A model generated the notes under the pieces. The model was not told the origin of the DNA. It ran no database searches and saw only the letters and a list, made by a program, of their open reading frames with translations. Shown here one piece after another: positions 27,901-42,900 of a stretch of 64,000 nt of DNA. Positions within the stretch are counted from its first letter, which is position 1. Every line of letters begins with the position of its first letter. The translations under genes and the position numbers were made by a program. Origin of the DNA: Nereocystis luetkeana (lineage: Eukaryota > Sar > Phaeophyceae > Laminariales > Laminariaceae). The stretch spans positions 3,676,823-3,740,822 of the forward strand of contig JARUPZ010000026.1 of assembly GCA_031213475.1 (NCBI GenBank), given 5' to 3'.

Positions 27901-30900
27901 ACCAGCTCGGACGCACCTCCATCGACGCATCTCTGGAACAAACAGTTCGAGGAACACGTGCCCATGACGGTGTGAGCGGTGAGGGGGGGGGGGGGACGGG
28001 GAGGTCAAATGCACCACTATATATATAAGTTAAAGTAGATAGAATCGAACCTGTAGGTCGACAAATTGCACGGTTATGACGTGCACCGTAGCGACAGAGT
28101 GAAGCAATAGTGGCAGCGGATCTGCAGCATCAGCGACCACGGGCCAACGGGTCTCTGTAAACTGGAGCTCGGGCGCAGGACCGTGCTCCTGACATATAGT
28201 CGACGCGCAACGACAAGCACGCACCAAATGTAGGAGGGTACACGGTGTTTAATATTTGATCGTCTCGTTGTACCACCCGCACCCTTGAGAGCGTTTGCTG
28301 GCACGCCCGCGTCACATTTCTCGTTTCACGTCCAGCAAACCCATCACGCGTTGGGGACTAGAGTAGTCTCCTGTCTCAGGCCCACGGGGGGAAAAAATAT
28401 GTTTGTGATTGTGGGTGCTACTACTGCAGTCCTCATTGGCCGTTCCGGAATACATATATATGATATACATATATATATATTACATACATATTATATATAT
28501 ACATTTTTACATATAGCGTAGAAATATCTCGACATTCCACAAACACGACCAATACCCATGGAGCAACCAAGACGCCACTATTGCTGAAATACTCCGGGTA
28601 ATACTGGCGTTTGTTGACGGGGTTCTCGCTAAATGCCACACTGAAAGATGGGTCCTCACCGGGAGTGGCCCCTTTCTTTAATGAGGCATCCCACCAAAGG
28701 CAGCCTTACACCCATCACAAACCAACCGACGTTCACAAATCAGTATCCCACCGATAGTTTTGCGCGTTTCGATTGAACGTTTCGTGACCTGTTCCGCTCC
28801 TCAAACGATGCGCAACCCTAATCTTGGATACTCTCAGCGGTATCTTTGTGTTAGCCCTACTACTGCGCGGGTAGATGTTGATCGCGACCCAACGTCTTCG
28901 TCGTCACGTGTGCAGTGAGACGCTTGCCGATACTTGCCAACCTCCGGATACCAGTCGGACAAAAACCATTCTGAGCTGAGCAGCGCAACCCCTGCCCCGG
29001 TATCCGTCTACATCTGAGACCCAAGCCCGATACGCAGTCTCAACAAACAAGTGATGTTGCAAGTGAGACGTCGGGTCCAACGGCTATGGGGAACTGCATC
29101 TGGTCAGTCGAGGACCCCAGGGGTTGACAAATTATCACCCGGGTAGGTCGTGAAGCGCAATCTTTACCTCCGGGACGGTTTAACGTCGCTTGCTCGGAAT
29201 CAAGCCACACACACACTTCTCTTTGTTCTGGGATATTACCGTTGGGCTAAAGTATGAATCACGATATGTTTGCTCACAGTAGTTGGCTGTAATTTCTCTT
29301 TTCCCCGGCAATAGGTAAATTCCGGTGTGCACAACAAGCAGACCCTACGATGGACACAAAGCCAATGTATCTCACGCGGTCCCTTCCCGGTTACAGCTTG
29401 GGTGATACTCCGTTCCTGGCGCGGGTGAGCCAAGAACGACCGAAATATTTGTATACCTCGTACAGATCATGATCTATAAGGTCCCCCACCTCCCGTTGTC
29501 GACGGCCGTGAAGGGTAGGCACGATACCGATTCAACACAGGAAAGTGGTGCTGGGCATATAAATTGTGCTGGCCCCCGCCCGGCAATATGGGCTAGGTCG
29601 TTCGAGAATATCATTACCTTTAGAAATACCAAGGGCACGAGGTAGGAATTAATGACCTGTCCGGCGCTGGAAAGAACCGTGAAGCAGTTCGAATTGAGGG
29701 AAGCTACACCATGCAAGCCACCGAATTATATAGTTGTCGGCATGCGCGCACCCGCGCGGCGGACTATGTGAAAACTTCGCCAACTAGTGGACATACCGGC
29801 GGCGGGCGGGCGTGCGTCGGTTGCGCCTGAATAATCGAATCCGTCCCCGTGTCTTACAGTTATCGTCAAGAAAAACATCTCACAAAAGTCGATCGCAAAA
29901 ATATGAACGACCGATTATTGTTGATCACGAAGTGCAATCGGCTAGGTTCGGACCGAGTTACTTGCGGACGCGCGGCCTAGGCAGAGCCTATTCTGTACGT
30001 ATCTGTCTTGATTTGAAGGCGAAAGTACCGATTTCGTACAAGACGAAAAGAGGTGTGCATGGTATTGAGCTCAGATGCGACCGCTACCAGCATTTACCGT
30101 GGGCTTAAACCGAACAACACACCAGGCAGTCGATACCACGATCGAAATATGTGAAGAACCGACGGCGCGTGGTACGTTAGACGTGACACGAGTCATTAGA
30201 ATGGGTAATCGGGTCGTCCATGTACATGTGTTGAGCATAAGTAGTTGCGGCGGGGTATATAGACCCTGTGTGTTCATCAAGTGAAGAGTGCTAGAAAAGC
30301 TGGGTTTTACTGCACAACCTCATTTCCCGCTCGTGAAGGCCTACCTCTTCCAAGGTTGACCTTCGCCGGTAGCACTCGCAGTAAACTCCCACGTCGCCTT
30401 CCAGACACATAGATCCTTCGTTGCAAATCGGATACGCATAATACCTATCTTGCAAATCTGGCGAACGTATCGATGCTGCGTCTCCCTTGATTATGACGTT
30501 ATCGCACGTGACATTGGCGTTCGTCAATGAGTCGGCTGTCGGCAGTTCTTCAGCTAGCGAGCTGGCCTCGGCAAGTTCCCTGTCTGCCTCGTGCCAGGGT
30601 CAATTCAGCGTGGTCCGCAGTGCGGAGCAGGGGAAAGAGAGAGAGGGAAAGGTAATGTACGAGAGGGTGTTGGTGTTGGGCGAGAGGCAGCACGATGCCG
30701 ACGGCCACGAACAAGCAAGGAGGGGCGTGAAATTCGTACTACTACGGGGGGCAATATTAAATAGGACCCATGGTACACACTAAAGCCAATATAATTCGCA
30801 ATTTTTACAAGCAAATGTTTCGTCCTATTTACTATGGTCCCCCGTGATACCAGGTAACAGATCCTGGTATGTGCGGAGTATATGCATTCACCAGCAGCCC

Positions 30901-33900
30901 TCCTTCGCAAGGACCACAGCGAGGGGCGGTGGAATAAGATAGCAGGCACAGGGTTCAACTGAGGGCAACAGCGAACAAATCGTACAAATCCCGAACGTGC
31001 GAGTACAACTTGCGTTACCCACAGTTGTTGTCCCCCAGGACGGTGTTTCTGATGACTGCTGTCCCGTTTTGCTTCATGTAGACCAGTTGTGAGACGGGAC
31101 TTCCGCTGAAGTCGCAGCTGTCCAAGAAGAGTATGCCCTTGCTAAATACAACCGCCTAGACAAAACAAAAAAAAAACCGGCGTGGAATCCGTTGGGCAAT
31201 GGCAGACACCTCGGGGAGGGTCTACTCGAATTTTCGACCAACTCTAAATGCTGCCGTGTGTAGAGACGCCGCATGGAAGTGCACGGATTCAAATCGCGTT
31301 TGCGATGGGCACGGGTGCTGATAGTGCTCTACATTCAATCGACATGTGGCGTTAGTAGCGCTGGCTTGACAAAGTCATACTGGCGGATATTAGGGTCAAT
31401 ACTACATTTCAGTACGCCGTTTTATCTGCGTAAGGACATACCCTGTAAAAATGGCGACAACTGACACACTCCGAGCGCTGGCAACGTCGTGGTGTGGATT
31501 TCTTGTGTTTTTGGTATTAAGTCGATAGCCGCTTATTTCGAAAATGTCAATTCCCCATAATATATATATATACATATATATATATATATCCCCTGCTCAT
31601 CCCATTCTCTCAAGGTGAAGTGCAGTGGGACTCAAACTGTGTATTATGGCCCTATCTATGGGCGTGTAAAGTATGCCCTCGAATACACCAACCTCTCCTT
31701 GGAACCCTACAAAAGAGGTGTCCTCAGCCATGTAGGAAGAATCCTCGTCAACCTGAACGGCGGAAACGTCTGGCGTTTTCCGCGTATCCCTGAACTCCAC
31801 CTGCGTCCGAAGCATCACAACACCAGAGACGGACAACAACCTCGGTAAATCATGAACGACGTCTTGCCGTGTAGAGCGGTTGCCCAACACATTCATAGTT
31901 GGAATAGGTACAGCTGTTGCCCGAGAAATAGTACTGATATAAATACCGGTATTGATACCTGCAAAGGAATCGTCGATCGCCTTACTCGCGCTTCGCATCC
32001 CTCCAGCATGTAACACAGCAATAGTTTCGAACAAGTAAAGTTCTTCTTCCGATAAGCTAACAAGCTGGGAAGGTGGACAAATACAGCAGAGCCATGAGCG
32101 CAAGGCATACCGTAGTGGGCAGGCGATATTATCCGGTACACACCGGCTGTGGATAAATAAGACCATTGGCAACTACCAGGCATCTCTTATCACCTTTTGT
32201 GCATCGGTGGTATTTAATTTCAGCCCAACGGTCTGCGAGAGACGTTTGAACGCGTAATAGTTTACCTGCAGCACAGACAGCGGGCTTCAGTTTACTGCGC
32301 ACAACACAAAAGGAACACACTACATATGAAGTGTGGCATCCGACGCTCATTGGTTCGGGAAGGGCCTATTCACCTCACCTAACGACGAACTACGACAAAA
32401 ATATGTGAACCGGGCCCTACACTAAATACAATAGAACAGGATAGGCTAGATCACTTTTCGACATATTGGTCTTAAACATGTGCCGCCGCTTTTGATGTCA
32501 CATTAACTGCTGAAACCCACGCCTAAGCAGTTACTTCACCGCTGGCCTGCATACAAAGAAGAAACCATACCTATCTGACGAGTACGTACAAAGTATCCAT
32601 CGAATGAAAAATCGTAGGGTACCTCCTCTGACGAAGACTTCCGCGACCTACACATGTCTTCTGCTCACAGGCACGACCCTTGCCATACCGCGGTGCTTTA
32701 GGGTTGGTAAACATAACATGCATAGCCTGTCATGCAGGGAATAGTGGCTCGGGCAAAAACCCCTTCGGTGCAGAGGGTGACCCTCAACATGGTTGGACGA
32801 TATCATGGGAATGCACAGAGACCAGTTGACGACCGGCATCTGTTCAACATTTTACCAATTGAGGTGTGTCAACCACGTGTGCCGCGCATGAAAAGCTCCC
32901 ACCGCAGGCCGCCAAAGCGGATCGAGGATGGCTGGCGTCATGCTACACGGCACGCTCATGCGTGTAGTCTACATATGGTGGCAACCTCGGGCCGGCTATA
33001 CCCACGGCAAAACCCGTTCGGGCTGGTGTGACATGTCGTCGCATATAAAAACGTTTCCTGTGACCAAGAGAGGGGTAGCTATACAACACAAAGCCCGGTT
33101 TCAATCAGAATATATCTAGGCTATTCACGGGGTAGATTTTAATCGTACCTCATATGTCTGAAGTTGGCTGCCACCAATCACGAAAACAACACTTCCACGC
33201 GAGACGACGTTGTCGACGACGGAAATGCCACGAAGTGTCACCAATGTCGTGTCCCGAGCGTAGCTTGATTGCAGTAAAGCGATGAAATAACGAAGGCACG
33301 AAAACAATTTCCTTGGTTAAATGGCCTGGGCTACCGTAGGGTCGTCGCTTCCGTTTTTGTCGTGGTCCTGTCGATCAAAGCCACTCGTCCCCGTGCCTAC
33401 TCTAGGGCCTTTAATTTTGAGCTTATGCGCTTTTCGTGTCAACATATCAAACCAGCCACCAAGGGACAGTTTGACAGTCAACGGATGCAAAATAAGGGTC
33501 TAGATTGTTCGACGAATATTGATTCCTCATCTATATGACCTAGCTCACGTTACAGGGGGAGCGATGTATGTTCCGTTTTATGTTGTAGCACACCCCGCCT
33601 GGTTTGGAATCGTACTTACGCAGACAACGAACAAATTCCAGTGGCGGGAGGCTGCGATTTAGATGCTCTACGTAGATCTCATTCACACCGACCTGTGGAT
33701 TGTTTGTTACCCTACGCCAACCAACTATGTGAGAGCCTTGTTGGGAGTGATTCGGCTGAGTCACCCCCCTAAGTTGCTCATACCCCCGGTACTTACATGG
33801 TGAACGGTCGTTCTACCATAGCATACGTCCGGTACATGGTGCACGCCATGCATCAAACGAGTTTTGCATTACAGAGGCGGCACCTCGTGGCGATCTTCGC

Positions 33901-36900
33901 GTTCTTCGTGTCCACTCGCCGGGACCCCCCAGCCGAGGACTCACCCATCCTTGGTAACGTTTGCCGTGATGTTCGTCGCATACCTTAAGGTGGCCAAAGG
34001 GCGTGTGTTTCTCGAAGCCAACTTTTGGATGAGGTACTGACAATAGAAAGATTCGAGGCACCACTAACCTTAAATGTGTGGTCACGGCACAGTAGAGACC
34101 CACGAACAAAATCAAGCCTAAGAAAAACATTGGGGTCGTTAGGTTATGTACGCTGTAAAACTTGGACACAGAAATACGAATCAGGAAAAAGGGTTGCGCT
34201 AGATCCTATATGCCTGGTACTATTTAACGTTCAGGATGGGGCTACGATCACGTTTTCAGGCTTTGTCAAACTAAGAGTTTCCTGGGGCGGGCACATACTG
34301 TGCAGCAACTGTCTATTGCTCTGCGCTCTCTAACGAACACGAAAGGAGATGGGCCCCGGGAGTCGTGACACCTCAGCTCTTCAACATGGCATAGCGCAGC
34401 AACCGTGAGTGCCGCTCAAGAAGGACAGCGTTAGTAACCTATACACCTAGGAGGGTTTTTGTCGTGGAGCAGAACCGTTGCACACAGGGTACATTGACTT
34501 TCCACGTTTCGAGCTAGTCGTACACATTGAGTTTTCCAGACGTAATCAACATCCCCGATGTCTTTCTCTTCGAGGAAATTTCGCGATTCGCTTGCTCCGG
34601 ATAGGTCGAGTCCAACTGAAAATTGCGCCCGTAAGAGATATGCGTGTATATTGCAGTTTAGCGGAGTTGTCTTTCTTCCCATGCCCACCAGAATACCTTT
34701 CGACTCCTTCCGTTCGACGACATGATGCGCATCCATCCTAGCGAAAGCTCAAGTGATTGTATGATAAGAGGGTACGATACTTAAATATATATTAAGATGA
34801 GTTTTTGAATCCGTGTGCTTCTTCAACATACGACACGTTTGAATTAACATTCACAGAGTCTGTTGCACGCCTTCATCGACGCGTTCGGGAGTTGACCCTA
34901 CATTCAAAATCGTTTGTCTGGGACACAGCCCAGAGCGTTACCCAGCAACGAGGGGCTTCCGCTGCCAATCTACCCAGCACGTTTGCACATCCCATGTTTA
35001 CGTATTGCATATCGTTATGTGCAAGCTCAAGTAGCGTTTGTTTGAGCTCAGCTGACATAGTTTCGTACAGACGGTTCGTGGGTGGATGCGTGGAGGTTTT
35101 CAACTGAAGAGACTCAGCAACTGATTCGAATACTATTGAATAGTGACCGCTTCCCCAGCACGGCAGGCTATGTTTACCCGCACTCAGAGCGTCGGTACCA
35201 GGTGTCAGTCTACTCACATGGCAGGGCCAACTGACGCGATGTTGCCGTGAAGGTGGCAGTCCCAGTCAATAGTCGCGTCATCGGCAGCGTAGATGGCACC
35301 GCCGTCAACGGCCTCGTTCAGCTGGATGGCCGCCCCCACGCATGACGCTTGCCCTCCCCCCGCTTTGTACAAGAATCCGCCGAAGTTGGCCTCGTTCGAG
35401 GTGAAATTTCCCCCAGTTAACTGGTCAACAAAAGACGAATGTTATAAATCGATTGAAAGCTTGGGTACAACAGCAGAATCGTGTAGCCGGGTGGAGAGGC
35501 AACACAAACGTACCACCTGTCGAGGCTACTTCGAACGTCGGCCGCCTTCAGGCATCCGATCAAGAAACAATGAATATCGACGGAAAGTTGTACAACCCAC
35601 GGGAATAGTGCTTGTCACAACGGGTAGACGGGGTCTGGACGAGCAGACGATCGGCACCACCTACCGAGCCTCGTATCCGACTCTTAAGCATTGTTCTGCC
35701 ACTACGACATCACCTGCATTTTGGGTATAGAAGGGAGAGTTTTAAGAAAAGGAGCCGAACCTGTGATCCCTCGTGGACGCAATGTAGAAGGAGTATATGG
35801 TCACCTTCTGTCAGGCCTGATTCGGAAACTTGAAATGCAGGAACCAACACCATTGCCCTAAAGTAGATGTCATACTGTTTCCGCGAAGCCACTGCCAGTC
35901 ATGGCCAATGCACGCCTTGTTCGGTGTTCGATCGTGTGTACGTTATGGCCGCGGAGAAGTTGCATTACCGCGGCCGACAGCCCATCCCTTGGCCATCGAG
36001 AGGGTAATGGCCATGAGCATTGAAGCTCAAGCGTGTCGTTGCCTGTCCTTACCTATTATCACGAAGACTACTTATTCTTTCTTCCTGGTGTGATTGTCTG
36101 GTGATGATTACCCTCATTCTGCGTGACGAGGACTGGTGGTGGACGCTAGCTTATGACGATCGTTGGAGGCTACGGCGCCAAGATACCGTCCGGAAGTCCT
36201 AGCCGCATTGGCTATATATATGTACTTCGGGAGTGACGTATGTATACAGACGTCGGGCTACATTTGTCATCATCAACAGGTGCGTTTTAATGAGTTGGGG
36301 GTGGACAATAAGGGGGCCGTGAGACGTGTGCATGCACTCCACCTGCTTCAATTGTTTGGACAGCAACTGCTTCCCGTTACAAGGGAATGAAGGTCAATCT
36401 GCAGATGTATCCCCGATCGTCTATGCTCCAGGTATTACTGCCGGGTGGGACTCATATTGTGTGCAAAGGTTAGCACATAACTCCCGGATTGAGTATGTGC
36501 TATGCATATTCTGCACAGCATTCCACTACAGCAGACAAGGTGCCAGATAGCGTTTGTGTGCCGGTCGGTCAGTGAGCGGAAGTTGGATGGCTTGTTCCAT
36601 AGATATGAGATGTATGTCATTTGGAATAACTTACCACAGTCCGCTATGGGAAGATATTGGCTGGATCAAACTGCAGCGGATATGTACGTCCGAAGCTTGT
36701 CAATTCATGATGTTTGTTTTCGACGTGGCCGCATCGATCGATGATACTGAAATTGTACGTCACATGTACCGCCCCCCGCGTAAGAGATGCATTCCAGGAA
36801 ACTCCACCTGAAATGTTCATAACTCAGATCCCGACGAAAGCTATTTATTCAAACGTGCCATAGGGAGAGTCTAGATGGCTTGTACCGGCACATTCCTGAC

Positions 36901-39900
36901 TAGCCAACCATTGATCGTGTTTGGTATGAGGGTATCGTGACAGGTGGCCGAGAATCAGTAGTGGCACACAACAAGTTTATGCGTGACGAAGACAACGAAT
37001 GCAGAGTGTATATGCGTTTGGCGCGTTTCCCACGGTTAGTGCAAGCACGCCACAATGCCAAAACAGCAGCGGGCGTTGGAGGGCTAACTCTCGAACGCTG
37101 TCGACCAACATGTACGACTGCGGCCAGTGCGCATATGGTTTGGGGGCTACCTACGAAGACGACGCGTTCCCGGCGCACGGATTGTTGCGGGCGTCCCAGA
37201 GGTAGCGACGGCAGCCGTTGCGTTGCCGCTTTAGGCACACCTGGGCCGACTTCAGCAAGGGTTGAAACGTTTTTCCATTCCAGAGACGCTAATCTCAAAT
37301 ATGTCCAACTTTAGACGGTTAGTGCTTGGTTTACGCATCAGCTTGTTTATGAACCAGTCCTTGCCTATGTACATTTATGAATAACCAGCCGACGCGTGCT
37401 GCGATAGAGGTGACACTATATAGGCGAAAGGCTGCTGGTTGACGAGGTTCTGTAGCCAAGGAACTAGACGAGGTTGAAGTGGCGAGGGAACTACCCAATG
37501 TCGTTTGGTTTCGCAGTTCTGTTCGTCATACGTATGTCTAAGTCGTGAGGTTTTTATTCGACGAAATCCTTTCAAATGGGCGCTTTCATTGTCCTCGAAG
37601 CCTGTCTTCAAACGAGGTGGAGTGCTCCTTAAACCACCAGGCTCATAAACGTGTTGGTCAACTCCTACCGTCCGATGCGTCTGCCTCCTACTACGCAGCC
37701 GCCGAACTCAGACGACTCGCAGGGATCTCTAGCTACTTACCGGCACAAGTACGCAGTCGCCGAACTCAGACGACTCGCAAGGATCCCTAGCTACTTACCG
37801 GCACAAACGCCGGGCCAAACCGTACATAGTTATGTTCATACCGAACAATCAAACTGATGAACCATAGCGTAATAATCAACTGCCCTTCTCTCACCTTTAT
37901 TTTCCCATTGATGCCGACGAAAAACGCGCCGCCGCTGGTGTCTGCTTCGTTTCCCCGAAACACGCCGCCTGACACCGCCAGTTCGGAGTCCGATTCGACG
38001 TACACAACGCCTCCATTAGATGCTCTGTTTCCCTCGAACACGCCGCCAGCCACGATGGTGGTACTGTCGTTGCCAGACATCTCGACATCGCCGACGCCCG
38101 TGGCGATGCCATCACGGAACTGCGCACCCAGAATATCTATTTTTCCTTTCGTCCACATCACGCCCCCATCCTGATTTGGTGCGCACCCCCAAAGCAGGGG
38201 AGAGCAGAAGCCCGGGGGCACGGTGAGAGGGTAGGGTTGGAACGCTTGGTCTATGCTCGGCAGGAACGCAACGAGCGATACGTTAAGTTTCTATCTTCGA
38301 TATAGATGCGCATACAAACACTCCCAACAACGCGAGAAGGCGAAGTGGTTTCAGCTACACACTTGAGAAAAACAAAGCTTCCTTTCTGTTTACGGCAGTG
38401 GTAGCAACTAAAGTGCACGAAGATCCTCACTTGAGGAGGCTTCGTAACCCACCCCCTAAAACGTGGGATTCCAAGTCAGAACGAACGTAATCCGACTGTC
38501 AGGAACACGGCCTAGGCATGTGACGAACCACGAAGAAAGGCCCGAACTGAGTTCCAACGAGGTTGGGCTTCAGCTCAGCTAAGTATCCCACCCAAAAATA
38601 GTGTGCCACTAATAGCACTTGTCTAGCCAGGAATACAATCATCAGAATTCCCCATCAACGCTGACGTACAAACGGCGAGTCAATAGGCCAGAGTAGAACG
38701 TAAAGCCGGCCTACGTGTGTTGTGGAGGGAAAATCGAGGCAGACGTAGTGAAACCACATGTAAGTGTATATGTTGCCATGATCCAAGAGATAAATGTTTG
38801 TGGCAGCCACATGTAGGTGTATATGTTACCATGATCCAAGAGATAAATGTTTGTGGCAGCAATTATTAAATTTATGGAGCACCAATGACGTCATCATATT
38901 CTAAGTTCGTCTACGTCGCGCTTTCTACGCACTGAAAAAATACCGAAAAAAACAAAATACTGCTGTACGTACAAGGAATGTAGCATAGCCAACGCCTATT
39001 AAACCTCAGAACGGCTTTCATGACTGAAACCCTCCTACAAACCCACCGTTTCCGCGAAGTTTTCCCTAAACACGCCTCCCTCGATGGTGATATTTGTATT
39101 AGTCGTTCCTGTGAAGACGCCCCCACTATCACCGCACGCATTACGCTCGAACACGTTCCCATGACCGCCCACGACGAGAGCCGTGTACTCGTTCATGAAC
39201 ACAACCCCTGCGCTGCCAACCCCCGCCACGTTCGACCCAAACGTGCAGTTCCTCAGAGTTACATTGGCACCCGGATCTTCATGCCAGTTTGTTCCAGAGG
39301 AAAGGACAATGACACCGCCCTTTCCAGGTTGCCGGTTCAATCGTTTGAACGGAATGCAGGGGAGGAAGGCGAGGGTTGTTTAGACTGCCGTCAAGTGTGT
39401 AGAAGACTTTCCTTTTAAGTGTGGTCGCGTTTCGTTGTGGGTGCTTCATACCTTCACAGCTTCCACCTCATCATCGTGCTGTCACACAAACTCGTGTCCA
39501 TAGTATTGAGTGCGTGGTAACAGGACATGCTCCACAATACCGGGGCGGACGAATACCTGAACAATCATGATAATGTCAGATACGCATCGGACACCTCAAA
39601 CAACCTTATGTCAAATCCTTGCATGAGTTGCAACCTACTCGAACGGGACCGGATATGAAATCCTGAAGTAAAGGAGGGCCGAAATTGTATACGTCGCTAA
39701 ACGAAAAATAAAAATAAAATCGAAGAAAACGAGGCAAAATAGAACCTTCAACATAAAAACGAGGCAAACTAGAACCTTCAACATAATATAACAGTGCTAC
39801 GCACGCGCACAAAACTCGCAAACGCTAAGGGAAAGGACGCGAAGCGAAAGAGCTCACTAGGACAAAAAAAGACCGAGAAAAAAACCAAAACAACGAGGGA

Positions 39901-42900
39901 ATAGCCACCACGCGACCACATGTTTGTTTCGATTCCATGCCATGGAATGATGCCCGCTACGCTACAGAAACAATGCGCAGGGGAGGTTAGAACATCACCC
40001 CAAGCGTCATTCATGCTTCACAGATCGCCCCAGTTGAGAAGCTACGCGGCATCTCATGTGTGTTGCACCGTATGCTTAGGTCCCAAACCGACTTCATCAG
40101 TAGGCCGTGGGATACACATCCGGTCGAAGCCTACAGACGCGCTACAGAGTTCTTGTGTGGAGAGTATGGAGCCCCTCGATGGAGGAGGCTCAAGCGCGTT
40201 TAGTGATGCCACCATAAAACGCACCCCCCGACATAGTTGGCAAACTACAGACAGCAGCGGCCGAACAATCGAGCCCTTGGCGAGACCTCACCCGACGTTG
40301 ATGGAAGGCGTTGCCGCACAATCGACGCATTCACGGTAGGGGAACAAATATAACGTTGGCGGGTCGTTCATATAGCATAACGTTTTGTACAAAAGTTCCC
40401 GAAGGGCCCACATTTTGTTTTCACCGAATGTTCATCACTATCCAGATTTTTATAAATATTTCTTCAAAATTTGTGAATGCTAAGAGTTCCCAACACTTGA
40501 CACTTTGTGGAATAATATTCACCAAGTGTGGCAAAACGCCTCCTCGATTAGAAAACATATCCTGTCCGATAGTCACGGCCGTCGTTGGGTGTTCTTACCC
40601 GGGAAGCTTTATATACCCGAGACCCGACAAGTTCATCAGACGTGCGCTACGATAGCGTCAGCACCCGACGTTCGTCAGGCTGCTCACGTGAAAAAAGCTT
40701 CGTTCCTCACCGATGGGCTGCCTCGGAAAACGTGTTTATTATATACGTGAGTATACTTCAAGTGGTGCAACATCATGTTCGAGAGGTGTGGAAATTTGGG
40801 AAATATACAAATAAGACACCAGATGCGGCCCCATTTAACGTGTTCGCGAACAGCCACGACGGACTGAATACCTTGCTCCCGCTGTAGTTGTCCTTGAAGA
40901 CGCTGTCCGACAGAAGAAGCCTGGTTCCCTGAGCCAAGTTGAATACACCCCCTTCCCCCTGCGGGTCGTCCTGTATGAACATCCCGGCTGTACTGTTGAC
41001 CATCGTGCAGTTGTGAAACTCAACGTGTGAAGGCGACCGTCCGGTGCCGACAACCACTGCGCCCCCCTTCCGTCCGACGTGATTGTGAGCGAAAAAGGTC
41101 TCGTTGACGCTGCAGCCTCCTAGGCCATGATACGGGGCATTACACGTTGATATGGACAGTGCGCCGCCCTCTCCTACCTCGTCCTCTGAACACGAGGATG
41201 CGCGTTTTGGTTGATGGAGCGGGAGAAGCCAGCACAGACATATAGACATGTTTAGCCCATACCTTAGTACATTCAGGGGGCTTGATCTATATCTGGGATA
41301 TCCCTACGACGGCGTGCTCAAGGTTCGTGCAGAGATTGGCGGAGGAGAGGGGTTAGCGCCCGTCACGTGTCTCGTCGTCTCGTCCATCACATATTTGCGT
41401 AAGGTGCGCGATGTATACATGCAGGGGCGGGCTCGACAGCGCGAGGTTTTGTGAGTAACGTTCTTGATGGCGTTGAGCAAAATGTGAGGTAGGGGTGTAA
41501 ATATATGCCGCAAATTGCTAACCAACCACCTGTCTCGTGCACACAGACGCTTGGATAACCCGTCGGGATCCCGATAAAGCGACCGGAAATGTACGACACC
41601 GAGCGTCATCAAACTCCTACGAGCGGCGTGTGGTCTCCCAGAAGTGCGGGTGGGGTAATGTTGCGCGCGTGCTGTAAACCCTCGCGTTGTGACACTCGCG
41701 CTTCCGATTTATAGCTCCCCAATCCACAGTTGCCGTTGGGTAAATCGTATGTATATATATATTCTTCCTGAAATTCCCTCGCAAATACACCAGGAGGTCC
41801 AATATCACGCGGGTGCAGACGTGCTTGATAGTGCAAATATTTCACGTTTGAGGATGTTGATAGGCGACCTACGCGTTCAGCGTCAGCGATGTGGAGAGCA
41901 ACACGTCGGGGCGCTGGCTAGTACGGCAAACAATGTTGCCGCTACAATATTATTTTGAACACTAGCGGTGTTGGTTGCTCGTCTGTTCACTCCTGGCTTA
42001 CTATATCCGGAGAACGCGCAATGCCAGGTACTCCAAAGCCGTGCAAAGCAATGGCGGGTATTTCTGGGCCTTGGCATTTGGGACATCGCCCTATAAACAC
42101 CGCATGGAGCACGGATCATGGACACATCTAGCCAGGCGCGCACGGTGCTCTGATACAGCCCTCAACGTCGCCAATCAACGTAATCATCATATTCGACGTC
42201 TCATCATCCAGCGTGTTTATCCAACATTCTTGCATATTCTAAGAGTAGTGGACGGGCATGCCATTTCGTCGGACACAGGTTGTGTACATTTGATCCCCCT
42301 CCTCCCCGCTCCACCTCCTCGACGTGCTCTGGACATGAGACCTCGATGAAGGCGTTTCGGTGGGCGTATCACCAGCACCTCTATTTCGCTATTGCCAACC
42401 GTTTTCTTGGAAACAAAAACAGAAAGCGTTTCGTCTTCTTGTGCGTCCGCAACGCCACCTCAGATGCGTTCCAACGTTTGAGTAGTTATTTACATAGATA
42501 GCTCAATATAAGGGGTGTGTGCAACCCGATGAACTTTTCCAAATGCTAGGTGTATCACGAAACGACTTTGTACCAAACATAAATGCCTTACAACGTTATG
42601 GATCTAAATTTACCGGTCAACCACAATCGCGTTGGCCGAAACGTGCTATAATATATGCCGTATCGTGGCACGCGTCCTCACCGTCCTGGACGTTGCTGCT
42701 ACCGGCAGAATTGTTGAAGAATACCGAGCTCACCACGGACATATTCCCGCCCCTCTCCTGATGCATTCCACCTCCTGTCTTGCTCGCATAACATTCCTCG
42801 AAAACAGACCCAACGATGTAGACGTCGGTATCTTCGCTCTGTCGGGCAGCGGTCACGTCGTTAAGGCCGGGGGCGGTAGGGCACGGGGACCTAGTAATGT

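Noticed and set aside
37857-38174. Plus-strand open frame of 105 codons
   Set aside because: Antisense of exon 5, whose minus-strand translation carries the diagnostic repeats.
38410-38640. Inverted copy of repeat family A
   Set aside because: A few blocks match in order, but too weakly to separate from chance by eye.
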